Assembly (NCBI RefSeq): GCF_014207445.1
Contig: NZ_JACHEM010000015.1
Span: forward strand, 124,001-188,000
Length of the DNA stretch: 64,000 nt
Origin: Streptomyces candidus
Lineage (GTDB): Bacteria; Actinomycetota; Actinomycetes; Streptomycetales; Streptomycetaceae
Reading direction: 5' to 3'
Part shown: piece by piece, positions 42,690 through 52,026 of the stretch
Layout of the letters: every line of letters starts with the position of its first letter
Position numbering within the stretch: the stretch's first letter is position 1
Position numbers and translations under genes: made by a program
The notes under the pieces: model-generated
Told to the model about the DNA's origin: nothing
The model's input: only the letters and a program-made list of their open reading frames with translations
Databases searched by the model: none

Positions 42690-43601
42690 TCAGCCCCGAT
42701 CCACGGTGCGCAGGGCACGCGCCAGCCACTCCAGCTCCCTGGTGGCGTCGGGCGAGGCATGCTGCCCGCGCACACGGGCCACGAGCGTGCGATAACGCTC
42801 CGCCTGCGCCTCGATCCCGGCCTCCAGGCTGCGCAGCACGGCAGCCCGGTCCGCGTCACCGAACAGTTCGGACAGCACCTCGGCCGCTGCCCGCCCTTCG
42901 GGAGCGACCCCGCGCCCCCTTGCCTCCACGACGCTCTGTACGACGTGCTTGGCCCACCAGATGGACGCGCCGGGGGGACGGCTGTTTCCCGGCGCGGGCG
43001 TGTTGAGCTCCAGCCACGTGCGAAACCGGGTGCGAAATGCGGGCTCCCGTACCAGTTCGGCCAGTTCGATCCAGGCGTCGACCTGCTCGGGTGCGGGATC
43101 GTCGGGCAACTCGACGCTGTAGGTGCGTATGCGGTCGCGCAGGTGCGGGTCCAGATCGAGACTGCCGAACACCTCCTCCTTGAACTCGTCGACGATCTGG
43201 TCTCGTTCGGCGGCGGAAAGCCGCGCCAACCGGTTCATCAGGGCTGTCTCCTCAGCGGTCGAACCGCGTCTCGATACGGTGGACAGGACGGCCCGGCTCA
43301 CCCTGAGCGAGCGGATCTGCGCGTCGAGCGCGGCCACGTGCGCGTCGGCGACCTCGGAGACCGTGGCGCGTCCGCCCAGGACGCGGCACACCTCGTCGAG
43401 GCCCAGGCCCAGCTCTCGCAGGGTGCGGACCAGCTCGACACGGGCCACGGACCCGGCGTCGTAGAGCCGGTAGCCGCTCGCGGAGCGCGCCACAGGCGGC
43501 ACCGCACCCTCGTCCGACCAGAAGCGCAGGGTACGCACCGGCAGCCCGGTGCGGTGCGCGAGCCGGCCGATGGTGAGCAGGGTGGGGCGTTCGTCGTCCA
43601 T
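42690..43601 (-). CDS. MerR-family transcriptional regulator
   Basis: A 303-residue MerR regulator: N-terminal winged helix (about 9-75; LLTIGRLAHRTGLPVRTLRF, SGYRLYDAGSVARVELVRTL, then an LGLDEV helix) and a long C-terminal helical effector region without Cys clusters, so it is not a metal sensor. The ATG at 43601 is preferred; an upstream ATG at 43661 would place the dyad at 43614-43638 inside the coding region. The gene precedes the thiol-redox pair and may control it, but it lies far enough away to be autonomous. Confidence 0.88.
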   Translation of the reverse strand: MDDERPTLLTIGRLAHRTGLPVRTLRFWSDEGAVPPVARSASGYRLYDAGSVARVELVRTLRELGLGLDEVCRVLGGRATVSEVADAHVAALDAQIRSLRVSRAVLSTVSRRGSTAEETALMNRLARLSAAERDQIVDEFKEEVFGSLDLDPHLRDRIRTYSVELPDDPAPEQVDAWIELAELVREPAFRTRFRTWLELNTPAPGNSRPPGASIWWAKHVVQSVVEARGRGVAPEGRAAAEVLSELFGDADRAAVLRSLEAGIEAQAERYRTLVARVRGQHASPDATRELEWLARALRTVDRG

Positions 43602-43613
43602 GAGTGGGATCTT

Positions 43614-43638
43614 GGACCCTCCAGCCGCTGGAAAGTCC
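43614..43638. promoter_or_regulatory. Dyad at the MerR gene promoter
   Basis: A nested dyad GGAC-N2-TCCAGC-N-GCTGGA-N2-GTCC lies 13 bp before the MerR start. It has the size and symmetry of MerR operators that sit between -35 and -10 boxes. If so the transcript would be nearly leaderless. The repeat is seen; the rest is inferred. Confidence 0.5.
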
Positions 43639-43860
43639 AGGTCTTGCGCAGAGACAGTCATATCCCCGTTGTCGGACGAGCGAGCTGCGCGTGCGGCACC
43701 CGGACCCTGAGCCTGGGAACGTCGCAGGGCGAATGGTCCGGAAAGGGTGTTGCGGGATCCGCCCGCCGCGTCCGACGATCATACGGTCGCCCCGTGGAGG
43801 CGGCGGCCGGGAACGACACCGCAGCGGAAGGTGTCCCTGCTCCGTGACGGGGGGTCTGTG

Positions 43861-44877
43861 GTGCTGCGTATCCATTTCACCGCGGAGGACCTCGCCCGTA
43901 CCCGGGTGGCGGCTACCCTCGGCGCCGCTGCGGAGACGTATTACAGCCTGGAGATGTTGTGCCGGCCTTCGCTCCCGCTGCCCTTTCAGCGATGGCGCTC
44001 CAGCGTGGCCGGCCGGCTGAGCAAGGACGCCCGGCCCCTCACCGCGCTGCTGCCCGTCCGAGGCCCGGGTCTCGACCTGCTGGCGCTGGCCGGCGACTCG
44101 CCCGACATCGGCCACGCCGTGGAGGCCCTGCTGCGGGCATCCCCCACTCTGATGCGCCGCGAGGTGGGAACCGTCACTGTCGATCCCGCCCACATGTCAT
44201 GGGCGCGGGCCGTCGCCGACGGGGACAACGATGCTCGGCGGTTGCTGGCCGCCGGTCTCGTGTCCTGCCACCAGGCGACGGTGGCACCGTACTGGGCGGC
44301 TGCCCGAACGCGGCTGGACGCCGTGCGCGCGCAGTACGCCCGCACGTTCCTGGACGGCGGAGTCGACGCTCTGCTGGCCTCGCTGAGCCCGCAACTGATG
44401 CGCTGGCGTCCGCCCGTGCTGGAAGTGCGCTACCCCCGCCCGGTGGAGGTCCACCTGGGAGGCCAAGGGCTGATCCTGGTGCCGACCTTGTTCTCCTGGC
44501 ACCGGTCCAGCCTGTTGCACGATCCGTACGACGACACGGTGGTGCCGCGGCTGACCGTCCCCGCGGTGACCGACCCGGCCAACGGCACCGCCCTGTGGCA
44601 CCCGGGGGGCGTCACGGCAGACGAAGCCCTGGGGGCCCTGCTCGGACATACCCGGGCCGCGGCGCTGCGCGCAACCGCCGACGGCTGCAGCACCACCGAG
44701 CTGGCCGCGCGACTGGGGGTTTCCCCGCCGGCCGCCAGCCAGCACGCCAAAGCGTTGCGCGACGCGCGTCTGATCACTACCAGCCGGCGCGGTGGTTCCG
44801 TACTGCACACGACCACCGCCCTGGGCCGGGAACTGCTGGACGGGGCCCAGCAGCGCGGCCCGGCCGCGGCCCATTGA
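43861..44877 (+). CDS. ArsR-type winged-helix regulator with N-terminal DUF5937-like domain
   Basis: A 338-residue protein with a large N-terminal domain (about 1-235, beginning MLRIHFTAEDLARTRVA) of the DUF5937 kind and a C-terminal ArsR-type winged helix (about 255-325; CSTTELAARLGVSPPAASQHAKALRDARLI). Such proteins are common streptomycete transcription factors of unknown ligand. The GTG at 43861 is chosen over 43858 for spacing to a GGGGG site. It is divergent from the MerR gene; the 260-bp region between them carries promoters of both. Confidence 0.85.
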   Translation: MLRIHFTAEDLARTRVAATLGAAAETYYSLEMLCRPSLPLPFQRWRSSVAGRLSKDARPLTALLPVRGPGLDLLALAGDSPDIGHAVEALLRASPTLMRREVGTVTVDPAHMSWARAVADGDNDARRLLAAGLVSCHQATVAPYWAAARTRLDAVRAQYARTFLDGGVDALLASLSPQLMRWRPPVLEVRYPRPVEVHLGGQGLILVPTLFSWHRSSLLHDPYDDTVVPRLTVPAVTDPANGTALWHPGGVTADEALGALLGHTRAAALRATADGCSTTELAARLGVSPPAASQHAKALRDARLITTSRRGGSVLHTTTALGRELLDGAQQRGPAAAH

Positions 44878-45053
44878 GCCCTGGCTCCAGTGCGTGGCGC
44901 ACGTCCAGGCAACCAGTTGAACGCGCAAGGCGTCACCGCACGAAGGGGCAAGCCGCGAACCACCTTTAAGGCACAGCTTCACAGCTTGCTGTAGATCTGG
45001 TAGTTCCCCATAGTTCCGAGGGACCGGAGACCTTCTCCTTCCAAGGAGTGCCC

Positions 45054-45440
45054 ATGAAGCTTTCCCTCGGCCCCGTACGGGTCGCCGCAATGGCGGCGTC
45101 AAGCGCCGTACTGGCCCTTCTGGCGGTTCCCGGAGCGGCTCACGCCGGGATGGAGCGCGCGCCCGGAGCGGGACAGACAGCCACGAGCGCATCCGTGCCA
45201 TGCGGTTTCTACAGGTACACAGTCCGCGAGTCGCGATTCGCCGGGTACAACCACTGCGGCCCTACGACGGTACGGGTACACGTAGACGTAGCGGGCGGCG
45301 GGAGCGGGAACGACTATCACCTGTGCGTCAGCCCCGGCGCCAAGGACTTCCCGGGCGCGGGGCCGAATTACCTCAACGCCTACTACATCGGCGGTGCCGG
45401 CTGCCCGAGCGGCCACAAGTCCGCGCACACGCCTCACTGA
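45054..45440 (+). CDS. Small secreted protein of the DUF6355 type
   Basis: A 128-residue secreted protein with an N-terminal signal peptide (cleavage near AHA, about residue 32) and a mature domain with Cys pairs and aromatic blocks: CGFYRYTVRE, YNHCGPTTVRVHVDVAGG and YHLCVSPGAKDF, then AYYIGGAGC. The pattern matches DUF6355, small extracellular proteins of unknown role in actinomycetes. AAGGAG 5 nt upstream supports ATG 45054. Confidence 0.78.
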   Translation: MKLSLGPVRVAAMAASSAVLALLAVPGAAHAGMERAPGAGQTATSASVPCGFYRYTVRESRFAGYNHCGPTTVRVHVDVAGGGSGNDYHLCVSPGAKDFPGAGPNYLNAYYIGGAGCPSGHKSAHTPH

Positions 45441-45682
45441 GCGGCGTGCGCAGAGGGCCCACCGGCCCGATGACGGGGAGGCGTTCCCGCCACACCTGAG
45501 GCTCCTGTGTCGTGGTGGGGTGCGCGGCGCCGCAACTAGACAGCGGCGCAGGGGCCCTGCCGGGCCCTGTACCCCGCCCTGCCCGTCCTCGCACGCGGGC
45601 GGGGGTACTGACGGACCTGGAGTCCAGGTCGCAGACCGGTGGGTCTCAGCGAGGCGCGGAAGAACTCACGGGGTGCCGTGCG

Positions 45683-46279
45683 TCAGTTCATCAGGTGCCA
45701 GTGGTGGCCGTTGCCCATGTGCGGGGCCAGTGTGCGGGCCCGCTGCCACATGCCCTGGAACTGCTGGGCGGGGCGTTGCTGCTCGCCGTGGAGGGCGTTG
45801 AGGACGAGCAGGGCGCCGGTGAGGGCCGGGATCGCCCACTGGGCGCAGGACAGGTGGCGTTCGGCCCGGTCGGTGTCGACCGGGTGGCGGTCGGCCTTCC
45901 TCGCGTCCTGGGGGTCCTGGGAGGAGGCGTGTTCGATCTTCTTGCCCAGGACGCGGGCGTAGGCCGTGGCGGCCAGCGCGGTGCCGGTGAGGACGGTCTT
46001 GGCCAGGGTGGAGGCGGCGACGCCCTGCTGGGTGGCGACGCGTGCGGCGTTGGCGCCCAGCAGGCCGCTGGAGCCCACCAGGTGCGCCCCGATCGCGACG
46101 GCGTTGACCGGCGTCCATTTGGCCCAGGCCGAGCTTGCGGTCCGGGCGCTCTCCTCCCAGCTGTCGCCCTGCTCCTTCGCCGCGCAGTTGAGGCCGACCG
46201 CGCCCATCAGGGAGCCGCCGAACCATGCGGCCAGACCCACATCGTGCAGGCTGCGCAGGACGGTATTGCGTTCGGACAT
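45683..46279 (-). CDS. Membrane protein, probably four-helix
   Basis: A 198-residue protein with three or four hydrophobic segments (about 17-36, 55-80, 88-110 and 145-165), opening with a SERNTVLRSLHDVGLAAWFG block shared by uncharacterised actinobacterial membrane proteins. AGAGGAG 8 nt before ATG 46279. It is convergent with the DUF6355 gene. No function is recognised. Confidence 0.7.
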   Translation of the reverse strand: MSERNTVLRSLHDVGLAAWFGGSLMGAVGLNCAAKEQGDSWEESARTASSAWAKWTPVNAVAIGAHLVGSSGLLGANAARVATQQGVAASTLAKTVLTGTALAATAYARVLGKKIEHASSQDPQDARKADRHPVDTDRAERHLSCAQWAIPALTGALLVLNALHGEQQRPAQQFQGMWQRARTLAPHMGNGHHWHLMN

Positions 46280-46844
46280 GGGGTGACTCCTCTTGCGGCG
46301 ACGGGAGCGCCGACAGGCCCGTCGGCGCCTCCGCCACCGTCCCCCGAGCGGTTCGGGAGCGCCATCCGGGTTGGTCCGAACGGCCCCCGGGAGTCGTTGG
46401 CGGAGCCGGCGGCTCCGCAGGGTCGCCGGGCCGGGCGCCCCGCAGCGCGTCGGCCTCGCAGCCGAGGACGACATGCCCGCGGCGAGTGACCGACTCGGTG
46501 CTGCCGCGACAGGGAGGGTGCAACGGGGCGCAGCGGCGGCCCGGTCAAGAACGAGGTCTTCGAGCTGGGTTCGCCCGTGCCACGGTGCAGCCCGCACTTC
46601 GCCGCCCCCGGACGGGGATCCGTGGTCCCGCCCGGAGGGCCGGGATGCGATGCCCGTAGGGACGAACCCGCCGTTCGCGTGCCCGTGACACTGCGCGGCC
46701 GATGGTCCTTGACCGGTTGTGCGCTGTCGTGCCAACTCCTGGGCGCAGGAGGTCAAAGCGGTCGATCCGGTCGCTCGTAGCTTGAGGAAGTGCCGAGCCG
46801 CGGATACGGCGGGCACGTTACCGATTGCTTCGAGAGGACCCCTC
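46280..46844. other. Gene-poor 565-bp region
   Basis: No supported gene. Promoters for the flanking divergent genes must lie here. The composition resembles decayed coding DNA in places (an open plus-strand frame at 46293-46688) but no family match or start signal is convincing. Confidence 0.35.
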
Positions 46845-47507
46845 ATGTTCGACATCAACAAGGTGCAGGCCGCCCCCAGCAAGGATCTGCTCACGCCCGA
46901 CAACTCGGTCATGCTCTTCGTGGACCACCAGCCGCAGATGTTCTTCGGCACCGGGAGCGGCGATCGCGCAGCGATCATCAACAGCACCGTCGGTCTCGCC
47001 AAGGCGGCTCGGGCATTCGATGTGCCGGCCGTCCTGACCACGGTTGCCGCCGATTCGTTCTCCGGACCCCTGCTGCCCCAGCTCGCCGAGGTGTTCCCCG
47101 GGCAGGAGGCCATCGACCGTACGTCCATGAACGCCTGGGAGGACGAGGCGCTCGTGGCGGCGGTGAGGGCGACCGGGCGCAAGAAGATCATCTTGTCCGG
47201 CCTGTGGACCGAGGTCTGCCTGGTGCTGCCCGCGCTGTCCGCGCTGGAGCAGGGATACGAGGTGTACGTGGTCTCCGACGCCTCCGGCGGCGTCAGCCCG
47301 GCCGCCCACGAGCACGCGCTCCAGCGGATGATCGCTGCTGGAGCCGTCCCGGTGACCTGGGTGCAGGTGCTCCTGGAGCTGCAGCGCGACTGGGCGCGCC
47401 AGGAGTCGTACGGCGCGGTCATGGAGATCGTCAAGGCCCATGCGGGCGCATACGGCCTGGGCGTCGTGTACGCGCAGAGCGTCATCGGCGCGCACGCCGC
47501 CGGCTGA
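46845..47507 (+). CDS. Isochorismatase-family cysteine hydrolase (YcaC-like)
   Basis: A 220-residue hydrolase of the isochorismatase/nicotinamidase superfamily, closest to the YcaC branch. The catalytic Asp is in VMLFVDHQP (about 24-32), the Lys in TGRKKIIL and the nucleophilic Cys in LSGLWTEVCLVL. GAGAGGA precedes ATG 46845. It begins a unit followed 5 bp later by a DoxX-family gene. The substrate is unknown. Confidence 0.92.
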   Translation: MFDINKVQAAPSKDLLTPDNSVMLFVDHQPQMFFGTGSGDRAAIINSTVGLAKAARAFDVPAVLTTVAADSFSGPLLPQLAEVFPGQEAIDRTSMNAWEDEALVAAVRATGRKKIILSGLWTEVCLVLPALSALEQGYEVYVVSDASGGVSPAAHEHALQRMIAAGAVPVTWVQVLLELQRDWARQESYGAVMEIVKAHAGAYGLGVVYAQSVIGAHAAG

Positions 47508-47512
47508 CCCCT

Positions 47513-48019
47513 GTGGACACCGGCATTCTGATCCTGCGTCTGCTGGTGGGACTGCTCGTCGCCGGCCACGGTGTGCAGAAGATCAGTTCGCACCTGGGCG
47601 GCAGGGGACTCGACGGCGGCACGGAGGAATTCCGCGCGGACGGTTTCCGCGGCGGTGCCCTCACCGCCCTGGCGGCGGGCGGTGGCCAGATCGGATCGGG
47701 CCTGCTGCTCGCCGCCGGCCTCCTGACCCCGCTCGCCGCGACCGGCGCCATCGGGGTCATGACGGTCGCGCTCACGGTCAAATGGCGCCACGGGCTCTGG
47801 GTGCAGAACGACGGATACGAGTACCCGCTCGTCCTCATCGGTACCGCCGCCGCTCTCGCCGCCACTGGACCGGGGGCCTGGTCCTTGGACGCGGCCATCG
47901 GCCTCGCGCCGTACCCCCAGTGGTGGGCGGCGCTCGTGCTCGTGGCCGGTCTCGGCAGCGGACTCCTCACCCGGCTCGTCCTGCACCGGCCCGCCGCCCC
48001 GGCGATCGCCGACCGCTGA
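47513..48019 (+). CDS. DoxX-family membrane protein
   Basis: A 168-residue protein with four hydrophobic helices (about 4-22, 50-70, 75-93, 140-158), opening with LILRLLVGLLVAGHGVQKI as in DoxX/DoxD proteins linked to respiratory or thiosulfate-quinone and oxidative-stress functions. The GTG start lies 5 bp after the isochorismatase-like gene stop, so the genes are co-transcribed. Confidence 0.88.
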   Translation: MDTGILILRLLVGLLVAGHGVQKISSHLGGRGLDGGTEEFRADGFRGGALTALAAGGGQIGSGLLLAAGLLTPLAATGAIGVMTVALTVKWRHGLWVQNDGYEYPLVLIGTAAALAATGPGAWSLDAAIGLAPYPQWWAALVLVAGLGSGLLTRLVLHRPAAPAIADR

Positions 48020-48041
48020 GCACGAGCCGCACAGAACGGGT

Positions 48042-48074
48042 CCGGCCGCCCGTGTGCCCCGACCGGGCGGCCGG
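48042..48074. terminator. Hairpin terminator after the DoxX gene
   Basis: A perfect 11-bp stem (48042-48052 with 48064-48074), 23 bp past the DoxX stop. Confidence 0.65.
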
Positions 48075-48113
48075 GCCCTTCCCCACCCATCGTCCGAACA
48101 AAAGGAGCATTTG

Positions 48114-48694
48114 ATGGACACCCTTACGACCCCGCTCGGTGGCGGCCAGCCGCTGTCGCACCAGAAGGGCGCCGGGACCCAGGCGTTCGGCACGCTCAAG
48201 CAGTTGCCGATCGGGCTCGGCCACGACACCCGCATGTACGCCTGCCAGCGGCTGAACCGCGTTCTCGCCGACACGCAGATCCTCTACTCCCTCTACAAGA
48301 AGCACCATTGGCTCATGCGGGGCGCGACCTTCTACTCGCTTCACCTGATGCTGGACAAGCACGCGGAAGCCCAGCTGGTCATCGTGGACGCGCTGGCCGA
48401 GCGGGTCCAGAGCCTCGGCGGCGTCGCCGTCGGGGACCCGCGCCACGTCGCGGAACTGACGGCGATCCCCCGGCCACCGGACGGCGTGGAGCCGGTGCCC
48501 GTCATGCTGTATCGCGGCTCCTCGACGCACACGAGCGGATCCTGATCGACGCCCGGGACGCCGCCGCCCGGCTCTCCGCGGAGGGGGACGAGGGCAGCAC
48601 CGACCTGCTCGTCTCCGATGTCGTACGCACCGGCGAGGCGCAGGTGTGGTTCCTGGCCGAGCACCTCGTCGACACCCCTCTGGTGCGCGGCTGA
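48114..48694 (+). pseudogene. Dps-like ferritin protein with a single frameshift
   Basis: ATG 48114 has AAAGGAG upstream. The first 131 codons give the N-terminal two thirds of a Dps/starvation-ferritin protein (LNRVLADTQILYSLYKKHHWLMRG, with the conserved dimer-interface ferroxidase His/Asp residues), then near 48510 the frame leaves the Dps pattern. The next frame resumes it (SRLLDAHERILIDARDAAARL, then GEAQVWFLAEHLVDTP) to a stop at 48692. Adding one G near 48513 gives a single protein of about 193 residues. As written no full-length Dps can be made; a sequencing undercall is equally possible. Confidence 0.8.
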
Positions 48695-48950
48695 CGGACA
48701 CGTACGCCGACCCGCACGACGTCGTCGTGGGCGGCGGCGAGTGCTCCTACCGTGCCTGCGTGCCGGGCAGGACCTTGCTGCCTCCCGGCGCCGTCCGAGC
48801 GGAGGCCCGGTCGGCCGACGGGGCCCGACAGGCGGTCACGACGGCACCGGACCGGGCGCGGTGACGACGCCGGCCGGGCCGGCCCCGGCCGTGTGAAGGC
48901 CCTCGTCCACATCGCCGCGTCCATCGCGGACGAGGACGAGCACGATCCCG
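48695..48950. other. Noncoding stretch
   Basis: Between the Dps frame and the hydrolase remnant nothing is recognised. Confidence 0.35.
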
Positions 48951-49130
48951 TCCTTGGCGTTGACCGCCACCGCCGGCAAGAACCTCCCGCCGGCAGCCGA
49001 GCGGTTGATGCTCCGGCGCGCAGGCTCGCACATCACCGAAGTGGACGCGTCGCACGCCGTGGTCGTCTCCTGTCCAGGCGTGGACACCGACGTGATCCTC
49101 GACGCCGTACGGGCGACCCGCCGAGCACCC
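48951..49130 (+). pseudogene. C-terminal remnant of an alpha/beta hydrolase
   Basis: A frame near 48954-49130 reads LPPAAERLMLRRAGSHITEV, then DASHAVVVS and DVILDAVRAT, which matches the C-terminal end (catalytic His region) of small esterase-like alpha/beta hydrolases such as the intact gene at 53187. The rest of that gene is missing. It ends directly before the esterase gene at 49174. Confidence 0.6.
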
Positions 49131-49173
49131 CGGCCCGCGTCCTCCCGTACATCCCCAGAAGGAGAAAACCCTC

Positions 49174-50127
49174 ATGAAGAACCGTCCGATCCTCGAACCC
49201 GCCGCCCAGGCCTTCGCCGACGCCACCTCCCAGCCGCCGTACCTCTACCAGATCCCCGTCGCCGAAGGCCGTAAGGCCGTGGACGGTGTCCAGAGCGGTC
49301 CGGGCGTTCCTCTGCCCGAGGTCGACGAGGAGTGGATCACCGTCCACGGCGGACCGACCGGCGATGTCCGCGCCCGGGTCGTCCGCCCCCGCGGCGTCAC
49401 AGGACCGCTTCCCGTCGTCCTCTACCTCCACGGCGCGGGGTGGGTCTTCGGCAATGCCCACACCCACGACCGGCTCGTCCGCGAGCTCACCGTCGCCACC
49501 CGGGCGGCCGTGGTGTTCCCCGAGTACGACCTCTCGCCCGAAGCGCGCTACCCCGTCGCGATCGAACAGAACTACAGCGTCGCCCAGTGGATCGCCCGCG
49601 AGGGCCACCACAAGGACCTCGACGGCACGCGGATCGCCGTCGCGGGCGACTCCGTGGGCGGCAACATGAGCGCCGCCCTCACCCTCATGGCCAAGCAGCG
49701 CGGCGACGTCGTGTTCGTCCAGCAGGTCCTCTTCTACCCGGTCACGGACGCGAGCTGTGACACCGACTCGTACCACCTGTTCGGCGAGGGCTACTTCCTG
49801 CGCCGCGATGCCATGCAGTGGTTCTGGGACCAGTACACGACCGCCGAGGCCGAGCGGGCCCAGATCACCGCCTCCCCGCTGCGTGCCTCCACCGAGCAGC
49901 TCGGCGGCCTGCCGCCGGCCCTGGTCATCACTGCCGAGGCCGACGTTCTGCGCGACGAGGGCGAGGCGTACGCGGCGAAGCTCCGCGCCGCCGGAGTCCC
50001 CGTCACCGCCCTGCGCGTCCAGGGCGTCATCCACGACTTCGTGATGCTGAACGCACTGCGCGAGACACAGGGCGCGTCACTCGCCATCGGTCTCGCCGCC
50101 GACACACTGCGCAAGGCCCTCGCATGA
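49174..50127 (+). CDS. HSL-type alpha/beta hydrolase (acetyl esterase-like)
   Basis: A 317-residue esterase of the hormone-sensitive-lipase family. The oxyanion-hole motif appears as HGAGW (about 90-94), the nucleophile is in GDSVGGN (about 159-165), the catalytic Asp in EADVLRDEGE and His in GVIHDF. Such enzymes hydrolyse short-chain esters. Its stop overlaps the start of the amidohydrolase (ATGA), and further genes follow, so it heads an operon. Confidence 0.93.
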   Translation: MKNRPILEPAAQAFADATSQPPYLYQIPVAEGRKAVDGVQSGPGVPLPEVDEEWITVHGGPTGDVRARVVRPRGVTGPLPVVLYLHGAGWVFGNAHTHDRLVRELTVATRAAVVFPEYDLSPEARYPVAIEQNYSVAQWIAREGHHKDLDGTRIAVAGDSVGGNMSAALTLMAKQRGDVVFVQQVLFYPVTDASCDTDSYHLFGEGYFLRRDAMQWFWDQYTTAEAERAQITASPLRASTEQLGGLPPALVITAEADVLRDEGEAYAAKLRAAGVPVTALRVQGVIHDFVMLNALRETQGASLAIGLAADTLRKALA

Positions 50128-52010
50128 CCGGGCCGTCGACGAGCATGCCGGTGGCGGGCGTGGTCCCCGCCCCGCGCCGGGAGCGCGAGCACGCCGACCT
50201 CCTCGTCCGCAACGCCAAGGTCTTCACCGGTGACCCCGACCGGCCGGAGGCCAGAGCCGTCGCGATCCGCGACGGCAGGGTCGCGGCCCTCGGTGACGAC
50301 CACGACCTCGCCCACCTCGTCGGGCCGGAAACGAAGGTCGTCGACGCCCTCGGCCGCCGGGTGATCCCCGGCCTCAACGACTCGCACCTGCATGTCATCC
50401 GGGGCGGCCTGAACTACGTCCTGGAACTGCGCTGGGACGGGGTGCGCAGTCTGCGTCACGCCCTGGCCATGCTGCGCGAACAGGCCGGTCGCACCCCCAA
50501 GGGACAGTGGATCCGCGTCGTGGGCGGTTGGACCGCCGAACAGTTCGCCGAGCGCAGGATGCCGACCGTCGCGGAGCTGAACGCCGCCGCGCCCGACACC
50601 CCGGTCTTCGTCCTGCACCTGTACCAGTCGGCGCTGATGAACCGCGCCGCCGTCAAGGCCGCCGGATTCACCCGGGAAACCCCCGACCCGCGTGGCGGGC
50701 AGATCGTACGAGGCCGGGACGGCGAACCCAACGGTGTGCTCCTCGCCGCCCCGAGCGCGCTCATCCTGTACTCGACCCTGGCCAAGGCGCCGGCTCTCGA
50801 CGAGGCCGACAAGCGGACGTCGACGCGCCACTTCCTGCGCGAGCTGAACCGCTTCGGGCTGACGTCCGCGGTCGACGCCGCCGGCGGGTTCCAGAACTTC
50901 CCCGACAACTACGCCACGGTCGTCGACCTCGCCCGCTCGGGGGAGCTGACCCTCCGGATCGCCTACCACCTCTTCCCGCAGACGGCCGGACAGGAACTCG
51001 CCGACCTGAAGCGCTGGACCGAGACGGTCAAGCCCGGGGACGGGGACGAGTGGCTCCGGCTCAACGGCGCCGGAGAGAACCTGACCTGGGCCGCCGCCGA
51101 CTTCGAGAACTTCTCCGAACCCCGGCCCGAACTCGCCGCGGGCTACGAGAGCGAATTCGAGAGCGCCGTCCGGCTGCTGCTCGAGAACGGCTGGGGCTTC
51201 CGGCTCCACGCGACCTACGACGAGACGATCCGCCGCGACCTGGCCGTCTTCGAGAAGCTCGCGGCCGAAGGGCTGTTTCCCGGGGGCAACCGCTGGCTGT
51301 TCGACCACGCGGAGACCGTCTCGGCCGACAGCCTCGGCCGGATCGCCGCCCTCGGCGGGGCCGTCTCCGTACAGAACCGGATGTCCTTCCAGGGCGCCGC
51401 GTTCCTCGGCCGCTACGGCGCCGAGGCCACCTCCCACTCCCCGCCGGTCCGGGCCATGCTCGACCAAGGACTGACCGTCGCCGCCGGAACCGACGCCACC
51501 CGGGTCTCTTCGTACAACCCCTGGGTCGCACTGCACTGGCTGGTCACCGGGCGCACCGTCGGCGGCACCGCCCTCTACCCGGCCGCCAACCTGATCGACC
51601 GGACGACCGCCCTCGGCCTCTACACCCGCGGCGGCGCGCAGCTCACCGGCGAACAGGACGTCAAGGGCGTACTGCGAGAGGGGTGTTACGCGGACCTCGC
51701 GATCCTGTCGGACGACTACCTCACCGTGTCCGAGGCCGTCATCCCCGACATCGAGTCCGTCCTCACGGTCGTCGGCGGCCGCATCGTCTACGCGACCGCC
51801 GAGTACGAGGGCCTCGACGAGACAGTCCCGCCGGTGAGCCCCGAGTGGAGTCCGGTGGCCCACTTCGGCGGCTACCAGAACGGTGCTCAGCAGGCGGTGT
51901 CCGTGGCCGAGGCCGTCGCCGAGTCCGAGCAGCACCGTCGCTGGCGCGTCGCCCGCGGCTCCGTCCCCGACACGACGCCGTCCTTCGTCGACCCCTGCTT
52001 CGCGCACTGA
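50124..52010 (+). CDS. YtcJ-like metal-dependent amidohydrolase
   Basis: A 628-residue amidohydrolase of the YtcJ/NfdA branch, which hydrolyse formamides, carbamates or cyclic amides. The N-terminal metal-binding HxH is in NDSHLH, a long insertion domain follows, then GFRLHATYDETIR and the DHAETV region and the metal Asp in VAAGTDATRVSSYNP; the ending GCYADLAILSDDYL is family-typical. Start overlaps the esterase stop, so the two are translationally coupled. The substrate is unknown. Confidence 0.9.
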   Translation: MTGPSTSMPVAGVVPAPRREREHADLLVRNAKVFTGDPDRPEARAVAIRDGRVAALGDDHDLAHLVGPETKVVDALGRRVIPGLNDSHLHVIRGGLNYVLELRWDGVRSLRHALAMLREQAGRTPKGQWIRVVGGWTAEQFAERRMPTVAELNAAAPDTPVFVLHLYQSALMNRAAVKAAGFTRETPDPRGGQIVRGRDGEPNGVLLAAPSALILYSTLAKAPALDEADKRTSTRHFLRELNRFGLTSAVDAAGGFQNFPDNYATVVDLARSGELTLRIAYHLFPQTAGQELADLKRWTETVKPGDGDEWLRLNGAGENLTWAAADFENFSEPRPELAAGYESEFESAVRLLLENGWGFRLHATYDETIRRDLAVFEKLAAEGLFPGGNRWLFDHAETVSADSLGRIAALGGAVSVQNRMSFQGAAFLGRYGAEATSHSPPVRAMLDQGLTVAAGTDATRVSSYNPWVALHWLVTGRTVGGTALYPAANLIDRTTALGLYTRGGAQLTGEQDVKGVLREGCYADLAILSDDYLTVSEAVIPDIESVLTVVGGRIVYATAEYEGLDETVPPVSPEWSPVAHFGGYQNGAQQAVSVAEAVAESEQHRRWRVARGSVPDTTPSFVDPCFAH

Positions 52011-52026
52011 AAGAGAGATCCACCCG

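Noticed and set aside
46293..46688. Open plus-strand frame in the gap before the isochorismatase-like gene
   Set aside because: Arg/Pro/Ala-rich composition with no domain and no start signal.
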